Below, piece after piece: positions 22,194-36,236 of a stretch of 64,000 nucleotides of DNA. Position numbers and translations under genes: made by a program. The notes below the pieces were generated by a model that was given only the letters and a program-made list of their open reading frames with translations, did not search any database and had not been told where the DNA came from. The stretch's first letter is position 1. Every line of letters starts with the position of its first letter. The stretch covers positions 4,998,679 through 5,062,678 of the forward strand of contig NC_081337.1 of assembly GCF_022539665.2 (NCBI RefSeq). Direction: 5' to 3'. This DNA comes from Daphnia carinata. Its lineage: Eukaryota; Arthropoda; Branchiopoda; Diplostraca; Daphniidae.

Positions 22194-24080
22194 GGCGCAG
22201 AGAGTTGAATAACAATTTTATTCACAACCTAAATAAACGATTAGTTGTTTTGTTTGGTTTTCGAGTCAAATGACACGCGAGATGATCAATGCGGCCACTA
22301 CGAACTGCGACGTGAAAGACACAGGCCAATGAAGAAATAGAGAGAGAGACGTAGTAAGACGTAATAATTCATGTAATTTTTTAAATCAACTAATGCCGAC
22401 GAAATCCTGATGGGATAGTTGCCCTTATGGTCAGAGAGAGGGCAGGACTGACATGTGAATTCAAAGACGACCGAACAACGACTGGCAAAGAGTTCTATTG
22501 GAAATGATGACCTTTATGAAGGAGGGAGAAGGAGAGACAATTGAGGGCGTCCGTAAAAAAGGGAATCGGTGGTCAGTTTTTTCTTGCCAAATATCAAGAG
22601 AGGTCAAATGGGGAGAAACAGAGGTCACTAGTTTGGCATACTACGCTACTAAAAGAAGAAGAAAACAACCAAATAACAAGAGCCTCTTCAAAACCGAGAT
22701 AGAAAAGGCAAAACCTTTGTGAAAGGTCCTGAAAACAATGCTAATAAAATAAATGTGTGCAAAAAGAAAAGCTTTTTCTGAATGTCACTCGAAATTGAAA
22801 CTTGGAAAGAGGAAAACCAAAATTCGAAATGATTTGATATTACCTGGCAATGCCCCGCGGTGCTGTGAATATTTTTCTGCAACCGAGACCGGTCCAGACG
22901 AGTCTGCTACGAGTTTGGCGGTCACATCAATCCGTCGACTGGGACAATGCGACGTGATGACGAGGCATTCAATTGCGCCACCGAACAGACCAACTGAACA
23001 AAAATTCCATACGTCATCTGCTGCTGTATGGCACCACATTACACGTACAACTTCCCGGTTTGACGAGATTGACAAAACGTAGCAAACATCGAAAAAAACG
23101 AAAAGGCTCACGACGAAAGACACTCGACTTGCATTAATTAAACAACCGTCAATTAGTTCTAGAAGAATCTCTCACTTCCGTCTATGCTGCTGCCGCACAC
23201 GACTCCTCTATCTAATCTGTGAGACAAACCATGAGGTGATTATTGCCTTTTGAATAAAGACATGCCTTACTGACCCGACCACCCTACTCTGCCCACCTTT
23301 TTTTCTTCTTTTTTTTTTTTTTTTGAGACGGGACGAGTACGTCTGGACGCCCTACCTCACTACCGATCTGGCCAGACAGACGGAGACAAATAGAATAAAT
23401 TCGATACCGCGCGTGCTACCCACTACCACTAGTCACAAAACTGCTTTAAACTGGCTTGCAAAGGGGAATGGGACAGCGACTGTACCACCGGCGGGAAAGG
23501 ATGGGGAAGGTAGCAGCAGGTAGCGACACTCGAGGCAAAAAAAAAAAAAAAAAAAACCAGACTGGCTAGCTGTTGTGTACTTGTCGTACGATACGGTCTG
23601 GAGGCCGGATTTTCCCCAACCCTTTAGCTTTTTTCCTCATCCAATCACCTGCCATTCGCCTCTTTCTTCTTTTACTTACGTAAACCAGACCATTCATAAG
23701 GATTATGCAACCGAAAAACGTGAGGTTTTTGTATCGACCGGCCTTCCGTCTCAAGGCCATTCCAGTAAAACAGCCACCAGGTAAGGTGTTACGTCACAAC
23801 ATTGTCGGGATGCCTGTTTCTTCACTGATACCATAGGGGATATGCTTTTGATTCACATGGGGACAAATTATATACACTTAACATAACGTAAAACTTGCTG
23901 GAGTTTAACTGTTATGTCACCGCAAAGAAACGTGGCAGCCTTGTCCAAACGTTTGTCAACTAGTTCGTCTGCTTGTAAAAATGGTGTCGATCTTGCATTC
24001 TATTATTTCTCTTTAAATCGTTTCTGTTAAATATTAACCACGGCTAATATCCCCCTGACGATTCATTTCTTTCGAACTCA
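22194..24080. other. divergent promoter region between the CENP-B-type gene and THG1
   Basis: No supported gene. It contains a T-rich tract (about 23297-23324), a poly-A run (about 23537-23557) and only short chance frames. Promoters of both divergent neighbours should lie here. Confidence 0.5.
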
Positions 24081-24284
24081 ATGTTGATTCGATGCTCGGC
24101 CCCAAGGACTTTGACAATTTACCATTCCACAGCTGCTTTCCTTAGGTTGAAAAGTTCCAAGAAGTCATCCTCCCCAATAGTTTCGGGTTTCACGTGCAGT
24201 GTCTCCTGTATGACCTCATTAATATTTCATTTTCCATTAATCAGGTCAAATATTTGGAAAAAGGAATTCCACTCTTCAACAGCA
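24081..24284 (+). other. in-frame upstream extension of THG1 (possible leader)
   Basis: An ATG at 24081 is in frame with the THG1 start at 24285 with no stop between, adding 68 residues rich in Ser, Lys and Arg with few acids. That composition would suit a mitochondrial targeting leader, and some animal THG1 proteins carry a leader before the MAKSKFEY start. It may equally be 5'UTR that happens to be open. Confidence 0.35.
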
Positions 24285-25253
24285 ATGGCCAAAAGCAAAT
24301 TCGAGTATGTGAGGCTTTTTGAAGCTGACGATCGCTGTTTACCCAACACATGTGGGTGGTATACATTTTTTATTTCATTTTTCTACAATTTTTTGTAACA
24401 TACTATGTTACACAAAGTATTTAACCAGGGATTGCTGTCAGAGTTGATGGAAAAGGATTCCACAAGTTTTCTACAGAGCATGACTATGAGAAGCCCAATG
24501 ACATCAAAGGTCTATCCCTGATGAACAGGGCAGCAACATCGGTAATGGAAGAGTTCAAAGATATATGTTTGGCCTATGGCCAGAGTGATGAATACAGCTT
24601 TGTCTTTAGGTATGTTGCCATTATTTCCTTTCCTTATGTAGAATTTGTCATCACTGCTATTGTTTCGTAGGAAGGAGACTCAAGCCTACAGTAGAAGAAG
24701 TGCAAAACTCTCGACCAATGTGTGCAGCCTCTTTACTTCGGCTTTTGTATATTACTGGAATGAATATTTTCCTACTAGTAAACCGCGTTATCCACCCGTT
24801 TTTGACGGCAGAACCGTACTTTACCCTTCAAACAAAAATATCAGAGATTATCTCAGTTGGAGGCAGGCAGATTGCCACATCAATAATCTCTACAATACAA
24901 CGTTCTGGGCCTTAATTCTCAAAGGAGGTTTAACACCCACTGAGGTATCTTCGTTGCGTAATATGGATTGATATGTAAAAACATTTAATCTCATTTGATT
25001 TTGCAAGGCTGAAAACAAACTCAAAGGAACTCTTTCGGGGGAGAAAAATGAGATTCTGTTTTCTCAATTTGCCATCAACTATAATAGCGAGTCAGAAATG
25101 CTACGCAAAGGTACCGTTCTGGTCCGTCGGAAAGTTCTGGTAGCCTTACCGAATGGTGAGACACGGGAAAAATCTCAAATTGTTCAGGAACATGTTGACA
25201 TTATCGGTGATGAGTTTTGGAATACAAATTCACATTTGCTGACCGTAACATAA
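24285..25253 (+). CDS. THG1: tRNA-His guanylyltransferase
   Basis: This enzyme adds the essential G-1 to the 5' end of tRNA-His in the 3'-to-5' direction. Four exons (24285-24351, 24429-24609, 24671-24944, 25008-25253) join in phase to 255 residues. The start MAKSKFEYVR and the block YLSWRQADCHINNLYNT are near-identical to animal THG1. Catalytic metal ligands are in RVDGKGFHKF (Asp29) and GQSDEYSF (Asp76, Glu77), numbered exactly as in the human enzyme from the same methionine. The intron 1 donor is placed at GTGGGT (after 24351) because that restores the conserved Trp before the first catalytic motif. An upstream in-frame ATG exists at 24081. Confidence 0.95.
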
Positions 25254-25496
25254 TGAAAAAATGGCCAATACAAAGAAATTTGAATTAACATTTATTTACA
25301 CACCGAATAAATCTACAGCCACAGAGACGAATTACCATAATGTTAAAAAGCAACCAATAAAGGGGAGTGTATAGAAAGCTATATAATCTGATTTCAACGA
25401 CAGGACAATGGTAATATGAGAAGCTATTGAACGTGGAAGAAAAAATCTTAAACAAAAGGTTCATTGGTTTAGATGGCTTGTTGGTGCATTTGTAAT
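25254..25496. other. convergent 3' flank of THG1 and V-ATPase subunit d
   Basis: Contains an AATAAA for the plus-strand THG1 gene (around 25305) and untranslated sequence of the convergent gene. No coding feature. Confidence 0.6.
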
Positions 25497-26890
25497 TTAG
25501 AAGATAGGAATGTAGTTATCGATCTTGGCGCGGTGTTTCTGAGCAACACATTCAGATATCCAAACAATGTTGCGACACTCTTGCTCCTTGAGCTTCAAAT
25601 AAGAGTAAAATACACCAAAGTGGAACTGCTGCATGAAACCCGTTCATGTTCAATTTAACCTGGAAATTATGGATTAATTGATGAATGACAACTAGAAAAG
25701 AAAATTGCGGTAAAAAATGAACCAAAAACTTACTTCATATTCAAAGAACTTATCCTCGAGAGTTTTTTCACCGGGATTATTACCAGAACCATCAAAAAGC
25801 TCCTTGTACTCCTGTAATAAAAATTTTTGTCCAAGTTCATATAATATCTTCACAATCCATTTATCTCCAATTACCGCATAGTATTCGGCAATGCCACGAA
25901 CTTGCTCGAAATCGTCAGCACGCGCTAAAGCAGCAAGACCATCGGGATGAAGCCTACCACAAGTAGGGTACAGCTTAACTCGATCGTCCTTGGAAAGCTC
26001 CGTACCAAAAGAGTTGATGGTGATGATCAAAGCGCGGCGATCGGCTTCAAACTGTAAATAACAAAATTAAAGAATTAAGGAAACTGACAGGAATTTTTCA
26101 TACGATTAAAACCCGGAAAAGACTCACAGCAAGAATTTCACACATGACTTCAGCAGTGGTGCCACCCAGCTTTTGACAATATTGGTAGAATGACTCTAGA
26201 TAAGCTTTGTACAGAGTGTTGCGGATGATTTCAATGTTCATCTCATCCAAATCCTGCTCACTGATACAATCCACAAAGAATGGAGCCAATGGAGTGTCCA
26301 CCAGCACAGCATTGTAGAGCTCAGCTGGAGTTGAAGCAACATGGATAGCTTCCATTTGCTCAAAACTGCCCAATGGGTGACATTTGCTGATCAGCTCGGT
26401 AATGGGTCGATGATGAAGGGTCCCCGTAATCAAGAGAATGATGTTGTCTATCATATAGCTGTACCTATGTTCTTACACAAAGCAAAAGTAAAATAATGAA
26501 CCGAGCAATAACTCAACACTTTTGTTTCCTACGTAATGTAATCCAAAAAGGTGGCAAGAGGTTCAACAGCATGATTCCTCATGTGCTGAAACTCAATGAC
26601 AAGTTTTTCTCTCAAACGATCGTCAATAACAGAAACTGCCAATGGACTAGGTTCATTGGCCAAGAATTGTCCATAATCAGTACTCTGCAAATGTAGCTTC
26701 AAATCTTTCAAGGGGACAAAAATAAACTTTTTATGAAAAAAAAACACACATTAAATATTGAAAACATACCATCAAGTGTTTCACATTGCACCAAGTTAAG
26801 ATAATCAGTCTGTTTCAAGACTCCATTCTTAAAACCCCGGCAAAGTCCCTCCAAGTAACCATTGTCGATGTTAAACTCTTGAAATCTCAT
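25497..26890 (-). CDS. VhaAC39: V-type proton ATPase subunit d (V0), with a +1 frame break near the C-terminus
   Basis: Subunit d sits in the V0 sector and couples the central rotor to the c-ring. Exons are 26770-26890, 26533-26704, 26128-26464, 25875-26051, 25734-25811 and 25497-25659; the first five join in phase for 295 residues that follow the family closely ([19 protein letters not shown], then CEILAFEADRRA, and EYYAEYKELF). In the last exon the conserved VKLNMNGF continues only if one base is skipped near 25635; the downstream frame then reads [20 protein letters not shown] and ends [10 protein letters not shown]. Read literally, the frame instead ends near 25551 with an unrelated tail. 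A sixth-exon acceptor at CATGCAG would bypass the break but delete ten conserved residues. Confidence 0.9.
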
Positions 26891-28097
26891 TTTCCACTTA
26901 AAGATGTTCTGGTGACGTGTATGACTAAGTAAAAGCTAAAGAGAAAATAATCAAAAGAATTAACCCGGATAAGGACTTTTGATCACAAGGGATGGAGACA
27001 GACAGACACAATCACATGACACATGAACAGGGTTGTCATCAAAACGCAATTGGTTATAGATATTTATAAAGAACAAATATAGTTGTTTCTTTTTTCCGGG
27101 TTGAAATATGGTATTCGAGGAAATGTGTAGTTAATAACATTTGGTGTATTTCTAAATTAAATAAATTGAACACTGCTCAAAATTGTATACATCGCTCAAC
27201 GTTGCTGAGCTGGTATGTGTCTTCAGTTTTTAGGCGGTACTTTTGAATTTGTGGTACTCGGAATCAGCCCTCGATTCTCTTCACAAAAGCGGGATGAGTA
27301 TATTTTATGTTATTCTTTTATCAGAGATTTTGTAACTTAAAAAATAGCGTTTATTAAATAGGCAATTTTCCATTTCTGGTGCAGAGTGTCAATAGCCATG
27401 CACCCTTCGTTTCAGGTTTATATAAACTACATGGGTGTCATCTTTAGCTTAATAAAAAATAAATAAAAAAACAGAAAAAACAGGATAAATCATGGCTTAT
27501 TTTTGTTGCTATTTTGTTGAAATGTTATGCAATCAGAACATGGAATCAGTAGCTTAGCTTATTAGGTACACGCAATTGATAGTCGACAACATATTTTCTT
27601 CTAAACAATCAACAAGATGTTAATAGTCTTTCCTTAGAGTACTGAAAGTTAAAGTTCAGCATCACTACAGTGATCCCCCGGCTAGTCTAGTATCGTACTC
27701 ATTCGTATATTTTTTACGTCGTAAGAAATTAAGAAGCAAGTCAGTAAACTAGCAAGCACAGGCTTCCTATCATAGAATTTTCTTAGCAGAAGGTAATAGG
27801 GAAAAAAATGGAAATTAGCATATAAGCTTACGATGTATCACTTACCACCATTATTTTCTAATGAATCGTTAAGGTTAACATCAAGTTGATTTTATATAGC
27901 AGAGGGGACACGTGTATCACGATCAAAATTGTATTTTTCTCCTTAAAGGGGCGTGTCAATTAATTCGTCGATAGATGGCGTGACGCAGAAAAATACTTAT
28001 ATAAACTGCTGTTGACCACGTTAACGGTCTCTTTCAACTTCCAACCATCGTGCAAGTATTTGTTAGCTAAGTCCCGTGTCCCGAAAAAAGTCGCATC
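26891..28097. other. divergent promoter region of V-ATPase d and AHCY
   Basis: AT-rich with no supported open frame or RNA gene. Must hold both promoters. A TATA-like sequence with AAATACTTATATAAAC lies about 85 nt before the AHCY start. Confidence 0.5.
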
Positions 28098-29843
<1,746 letters not shown>

Positions 29844-30104
29844 AGCAAATTTAAATCGTTGTTTTAATTAAACAAACCCCTTGTTTTTCTGTTAATTTTT
29901 TACGGTTCTCAGCTCGATCTGTTCCGTATATTACCGCGCGTCAAATATACAAACCAGTTTCTTTCGATCACTTTGTCTAAGGTAGTGCCGGAGGCGTTTT
30001 CCTCTAGTGGTGGCCTTCATGCGCGTAGTTCCTTGTTCGAAAGTTCAGTTCGTTGTCCGCTCTCAAGTGGTTCACTTGTAAAGCTACACTCGTCTTAACA
30101 TACA

Positions 30105-30616
30105 ATGAAGGTAGTCTTTGTTCTAGTGGCTTGCATTGTCGGGCTAATTGAGGCTCAGAATGGTTTGAAAGTGGACGTTGTTTCTCTGCCAAGCAACTGC
30201 CAGCAAAAATCGCAAAATGGCGACTTTCTCTCGATGCACTACACCGGAACTCTTACTGATGGCAAAAAATTCGACTCAAGGTAACATTGAGAAAATCAAA
30301 TTTCAAGCAGTCTAATTTATTTTTGTACCGTCAACAGCTTCGACAGGAACCAACCATTCCGCTTCCGCCTTGGTGCAGGTCAGGTGATTAAAGGCTGGGA
30401 TCTGGGTCTAACTGATATGTGTCCAGGTGAAAAACGCAAGTTAACGATCCCGAGTTCGTTAGGTTATGGCCAGAGAGGAGCTGGTAACGTCATCCCTGGA
30501 GGTACCTATTTCTACAATGCCATAAAAATAGTTTGCGTTACAATAATACCTTATCTGTTCAAACAGGCGCCACTTTATTGTTTGATGTCGAACTTGTCAG
30601 CATCAGCAATTCATAA
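30105..30616 (+). CDS. secretory-pathway FKBP-type peptidyl-prolyl isomerase (FKBP2-like)
   Basis: Three exons (30105-30280, 30338-30501, 30567-30616) give 129 residues. A signal peptide (about 1-17, [17 protein letters not shown]) precedes a single FKBP domain with [52 protein letters not shown] and [14 protein letters not shown]. These cover the ligand-pocket residues of the family, so prolyl isomerase activity is expected. Size and order match FKBP2 (FKBP13), an ER folding factor. Unlike vertebrate FKBP2 the C-terminus (SISNS) has no KDEL-type retention signal, so it may be secreted. An AATAAA lies at 30714-30719. Confidence 0.92.
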
Positions 30617-31128
30617 AATAACTTGGCTACGTGTTCCAGCCGATATGAGAGGCGATAAATTGGGGCAGTTTTGACGATTCTCGCATCTTGCTGTGATCAT
30701 AAACCTAAAATGAAATAAACACACTTTATCGTGTCAATTATCACGTACATTTACGGTTGTACCTAATTCTATTAAAAGACAAGTCGACATCGCATGGGTA
30801 TGTGGTATTCCCCTTTCTGATCCACGCCGCTGATTAGAGTGCATAAGTGTTGCAAGGCTCAGTTGAGTAATGTGTCCTGATAAAGGAGTCCAAACGTTTT
30901 CTTGTGCTCTACTAAAACGACTGGACATTCAGAGAGTAGGCCAGTTGACAGGAACGACGTGCCAGGTATTGGTTACCTACAAAGGTAAGAAAAGTACATC
31001 AAATGAATTGTTACATGTTCTACCTTTAAACAAATTGGTACAAAAGTGTATAGACAATTTTAATGCCAATACGATGAGGATCTGAGGCACCATTTTACAA
31101 AAACTATTTACATTTAAAGATTAAAACC
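30617..31128. other. intergenic spacer before the hexosaminidase gene
   Basis: Holds the FKBP2-like polyadenylation signal (AATAAA 30714-30719) and presumably the next promoter. A 72-codon plus-strand open frame around 30870 has no recognisable similarity and is not called. Confidence 0.5.
30714..30719 (+). terminator. AATAAA polyadenylation signal of the FKBP2-like gene
   Basis: Exact AATAAA 98 nt after the FKBP2-like stop codon. Confidence 0.6.
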
Positions 31129-33267
31129 ATGTCGGATTCATCTCGACGAATCTACAGCCTCTTGCAGTTTCTTTTTGTTTTCAACGCTCTTTGGCTTGTG
31201 AGCGCCCAGAGCAGCTTTTTTGAGTACGTTTTCAGCTTTATTTACATATCATAGTAAAATTGATGTAAATGTTGGTATCCTATAACAACAGGATATCATC
31301 ACCTTGGGTTTGGGTGTGCAAAGAAAGCAAATGTGTACGAACAAGGGCATCAGAAACAACACAAGGCCAATCCAATGCCGTTTGTAAATTGACTTGTTAC
31401 GAATCGGCAACGTTATGGCCATTGCCGACTGTTAAACCAATTTTGTCGAACGATGTTACACCCTTTTTCGCCAGCAATGTTCGAATCACTAAGCTAGCAT
31501 CTAATTCATCCAAGGTATTTGATTCCATTTTGATTAATAGTAAAAAAAACTAACATTCTTACCTTAATTTTTAAGACGGACGACATGTTACGAGAAGCTG
31601 TTGCCATTTTTACGAATTACATCCAGCAAATGGAAAGCAATGGACTTGGAGATTCAACACGCGATTGTGTGATATCCGCCAACACGTGCAAAACGGCGTC
31701 AAACGTCGCAGCTCAACATTTACTGAACGTCGAAGTCATCGTCACGCAAAACACGGTTCAGTTGGCTTTAGACACTGACGAATCATACACGTTGGATGTC
31801 AAAACACAGGACAAGGTTACAACAGCTTACATAGTAGCAGAAACTTACTTTGGCGCTCGTCACGCGATGGAAACGTTGAGCCAACTCATCACGAATGCAA
31901 AATGCACATGTTGAAGATTCGCCCGTTTTCGCTCATCGCGGTTTCAGCATCGACACAGCACGTAATTATGTTGAAATTTCCTTGCTCAAGCGAATCATTG
32001 ATGGTCTCTCGTACAACAAACTCAATGTCCTCCATTGGCATATAACTGATTCCAATTCGTTTCCATTCGTCTCCTCTCGAGAGCCATTAATGGCCATTTA
32101 CGGAGCTCATTCTGCCCGTCAGGTCTATCGACCTGCCGATATCCAAGAATTAGTGCATTACGCTCAAGTGCGTGGAGTCAAAATTATTCCCGAAGTGGAT
32201 GCACCAAGTCACGTCGGTGCCGGATGGGACTGGGGTCCGCTCTATGGTATGGGTGATTTGCTTTTGTGTTTCGACATTCAGCCGTGGGATGTTTACTGTT
32301 ATCAGCCGCCGTGCGGTTTCTTCAATCCAATCAACGACAAAGTGTACACCGTCTTGGGAAACATTTACAAAGACATGGCAGATTTGTTCCAGAACGACAT
32401 GTTTCACATGGGAGGCGACGAAGTCAAAATGAAGTGCTGGAATGAAACGGAAAGCATTACTCAATGGTTGGCTGACAAAGGATGGGATAAAGAACCTGAT
32501 CCTCTATTGAAGTTATGGAGCTACTATCAAAATCAGTCGCTGGCAAAGCTTGATGAAGCTTACGGAAACACGCAACCCATCATCTTGTGGAACAGCGATT
32601 TGACGGCGAAGGGTCACGGAACTTCCTACCTAGACAGAAATCGTTACATTATTCAATTCTGGGACAGATGGAACGATACAACTTTGAGAAATTTATATGA
32701 AGATGGTTTTAAATTGATTATAAGCAATTACGACGCACTATATCTGGATTGTGGATTCTCTGGTTGGGTGGGTGAAGCATTGAACAATTGGTGTGCCCCC
32801 TATATTGGTTGGAAAAAGATTTACGAAAATAGTCCTAAAACCATGATTGAAAACTTTGGCCTAGAATACAAGAAGGACCAATTTGTGGGGGGGGAAGCAG
32901 CTTTATGGGCTGAACAGGTACTACTGTTTTCCTTTTGCAACCACTGAAAGTAATGACCATTATGCATGAAAACAGTCTAAAGGGCTAGCGTTGGAAGGAA
33001 AAATATGGCCCCGCTTATCTGCATTAGCTGAACGTCTTTGGACAGACCCAGAAACTGGATGGAGGCTAGCTGAGACCCGTTTGCACATCCAGCGTGAAAG
33101 GTGAGCTTCCTATGTTTGGTTATTTAGCACCACAATTAACCTACTCAAATCAAATCTTACATCACACTAACATCTAAAACTAATGCAGAATGGTGGACAG
33201 AGGCATTACAGCCGATCCATTGCAACCGGAATGGTGTATGCAAAACGACGATAGTTGCTTTCTCTGA
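31129..33267 (+). CDS. GH20 chitooligosaccharidolytic beta-N-acetylglucosaminidase, frame-broken in exon 3
   Basis: The family removes terminal GlcNAc from chitin oligomers during cuticle turnover. Exons: 31129-31223, 31292-31514, 31576-32917, 32976-33100, 33189-33267. It has a signal peptide (LLQFLFVFNALWLVSA), the arthropod-specific WVWVCKESKCVR start, the zincin-like N-domain through RHAMETLSQLI, then the GH20 barrel (HRGFSIDTARNYVE, VLHWHITDSNSFPF, catalytic Asp-Glu in FHMGGDEV, W-rich YIGW, C-terminal ERLWTDPETGWR). Between ETLSQLI and EDSPVFAHRG the frame shifts at about 31895-31912: the first frame stops at TGA 31912-31914, and roughly a dozen residues normally present here appear missing. 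No splice signals repair it. All other junctions are in phase. Either a pseudogene/null allele or an assembly deletion. Confidence 0.88.
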
Positions 33268-33633
33268 TAAGCTCGTGTGCTTGAGAATGAACATTTTCAA
33301 CTAATTGATTGATCCTATTGTTAGCTTTATCAGAGATAAAACATAGTTACCTCACACGAATCCACACTCGATGTAAAACATTAGTGAACGTACCAACGTT
33401 AATACAAACGAGTTGCAAAAATTCAAATATCATTTTCGTCTGCTGACGTTTTTAAATTTCCCAGTGGAGGCAACCCTTCGCCATCTATCCGCAGTCACGA
33501 GCAACGAATAAAACATGGAACATGTTACGATATAATTATAAACCTTTCCGTATAATTTTTAATTCTCGAAAAAACATGTAAAAACCCCCTATAAATTCTA
33601 AATGGTCATGAATCACGACTCATTGCTGAATTA
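33268..33633. other. convergent 3' flank of hexosaminidase and hydroxypyruvate isomerase
   Basis: Untranslated AT-rich sequence between two convergent stop codons. No gene seen. Confidence 0.6.
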
Positions 33634-34794
33634 TCACATCGAGTATCCCCACTCACGTATCCATCCAATGCTGTCGGAGCTGGCTTTCGTAGGTTTGTAT
33701 TCCAGTCCAATGTAGCCATCATAACCAAGATCTTCCAACAATTTCAAAATATAGCGGTAATTGACCTCTCCTTCGCTATCTGGAGAATCACGATGTGGTG
33801 CTTGTGCAATTTGAATATGGGCTGCAACAGATTTCAACATCACGAGTCTCAGTTTCATAATTCGATAACTACCATAATAACACAGTTTAAAATTACCAGT
33901 GTACGGTAGTAGTTCCTTGATCCGGTTGGTCAAGTTGCCTTCGAGCAATTGTAAGTGAAAAATGTCTAACTGAAGTTTCAGCGAATCGCTGTTGATTTCT
34001 CTGACCAATTGGAAAGCTTTAGAAAGAGGACAAATAAATCAGGTTCCTCTTATAAAGAAACTTATGAAGCAACTGTTGAATATGAAACACACCTTTACTG
34101 AAGGAATTCATGAAGTAGTTGGGAATAACCGCATCAGAAATTGGTTCAATTAGACCAACCAGACCTCTTTCCTGAAAAGTTCTCGCGGCATACTCTAAAT
34201 TGTCTCTGTAAACATCGTCCATTGCCGTATCCACAATGCCGGCGAACTTCTTTCCGGCCATAATATGGATTCTAGAATTACCCCAAAATTATTTCCCTAA
34301 TATTTTTCTGCTGTTAAAACTGAATAGGTTTATAAATTACTTGTTGCAATTTAATGCGGTTGCGTATTCTATGGATTTGTCGAGACTTTCTCTGAACTCG
34401 TTCTGCCTTCCAGACATGATGGCAAGCCCCAATTCGCCAAGTTCTGTGTCACCTGCGTACACCAACCATTACTGCGTTAAAACTTTTAATTGTTTTAATG
34501 AGTTGTTGATGTTACCGGGATAGGCGTTGATTAGAATCTGGTCCACGTTAGCAGCCGATTTCGCCTTGAAAAGAGGAACAGTACAACGTGAATCACAACA
34601 ATAACAAGCGAGTGAAAGGATTTAAGTGGCGATTAGTCTGTTACCTTGACTACATCTTCGACGGCATATTGGTATGGGAAAGTGCACTCAACAGCTTTGA
34701 AACCGGCTTGCGAAGCTAGTTGATACCTCTCCAGCAAATTGTCTGTCTTTTCTGTAAACATCAACGACAAGTTGGCACAGAATTTCAGAACCAT
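33634..34794 (-). CDS. HYI: putative hydroxypyruvate isomerase
   Basis: Members of this AP-endonuclease-2-like TIM-barrel family interconvert hydroxypyruvate and tartronate semialdehyde. Six exons (34645-34794, 34516-34564, 34341-34452, 34093-34271, 33897-34016, 33634-33821) join in phase to 265 residues, the usual size. Visible signatures include FCANLSLMFTE at the start, AGFKAVECTFPYQYA, LIEPISDAVIPNYF with the metal-ligand Glu, LQLDIFHLQLLEGN, HIQIAQAPHRDSPD and YDGYIGLEYKP with a second acidic ligand. Family assignment is firm; the true substrate of animal members is poorly established. Confidence 0.93.
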
Positions 34795-36236
34795 TTCTAT
34801 GTCTGAACTGTTGGGACAAGGTAAATTGTTTTTTGGTAACTCGTACTGATGGCTAGCAACGACTACGAAATTTAGTCGTTTCAGATGTTATTATCTCCGA
34901 GCTCTTCTGGCTATCCTTGACAAGGCCCACTTATATGATCGCTTTTAGACTAAGAGAAGGGCTCTAGCGTTGAATTACGGAAGCATTTTTTTGGCTACAA
35001 GTTCAACATTGCAGTATTGAAGCAAAATTGTGAATAATAATAGCGTTGTAGTTTTAAAACTTCATATGGAAACATGCAGGTTCCTTTTTAAAGTAACATA
35101 GAGTCAACTTACTTGTAAAACAATAGAGTTTTGAATCCCTTGCTGGACAGATGGCGTACTAAGACAGGTCGAATTTTGAGATTTGACACCAAGTAGAAAA
35201 CGAATCAAAGTTTCTTAAAACCAAATAAGATTCGTCGTTTTGGCTCCAAAACTTTTCCTGTAAGCCTGCGTAAATGGTTTTTGAAAAACTATGACATTAT
35301 GACACATGAAAACTTCAACATATAGTCACATTCAAGCTTCAGTGATCTGTGTCAAGAATAACCTGTAACCTACAGTCATGAAAATTTTAGAAAAACATCG
35401 CCATCGCAATGAAATAAGAGTTTCAGGTTTATGGGAAGGTCCCCCGTATTGACCTTGAAACAAAGGTCTCGTGAAATTATGCAAATGGATTGTACTCAGG
35501 TAAGAAAATCTTATTCTAGAAATGGAACGCCTGCCAAGACTTGGTAGAGAAATGTTTTTGAAGGACAACAAGATGAACGTAGCCGGGAGCCTACGAATAC
35601 CTTACACGTTTCGTTGTCCATAATAAAAAGTCACATAAAATACGCTTGCCACAGACGGGAAAAAAAAATGAAAATAATACCAACACGCAAGGTAACGCAA
35701 AGAGCATGGCCAAGTTTGTGCTAGACAGATGCTGAAATTGTTCACAATGACACATTACCCCACCCTCACTCGTTATCGACGTTGCATTTGAAAACTAGCA
35801 CACATGTAAACATGGGAAATTCCCGAACATAATTCTCTTTGGTCTTTCACTGCCATCGACAGTGAACCACTTGTTGAAAGTATTTGAAATATAAGGAAAG
35901 GGTGAATATCAACAGGGAAAAATGTTGATAGAATGTTTGCAACATATAAATGGCGTTCACGTTTTGCAGTCCACTTTCACTATTGCAGACACGGACAACC
36001 CTAAACATTTGGCGTTTAACCAACGAGACTACAGTGCCAAACGTAGAAAGTGAAAGGAAATGAGAGAATCGGGAAAGAGCCTCAAGGCATTCACTAAATT
36101 CCGGTTTTCCATACAGGCCAAAAGTTCAGGTGTCTTAACATTCGTGTGCCGACGTTCCAGTCGGTTAGTCGCATGGAAGGCAGTGCAAATGTTTACCTAA
36201 GTATTTCCGAATCGCTGTAAACATTCGGTGAAGAAA
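34795..36236. other. divergent promoter region of HYI and the TRPA gene
   Basis: AT-rich with no supported coding sequence, RNA gene or repeat family. Should contain both promoters and the TRPA 5'UTR; a GTG lies three codons before the TRPA ATG in frame. Confidence 0.5.
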
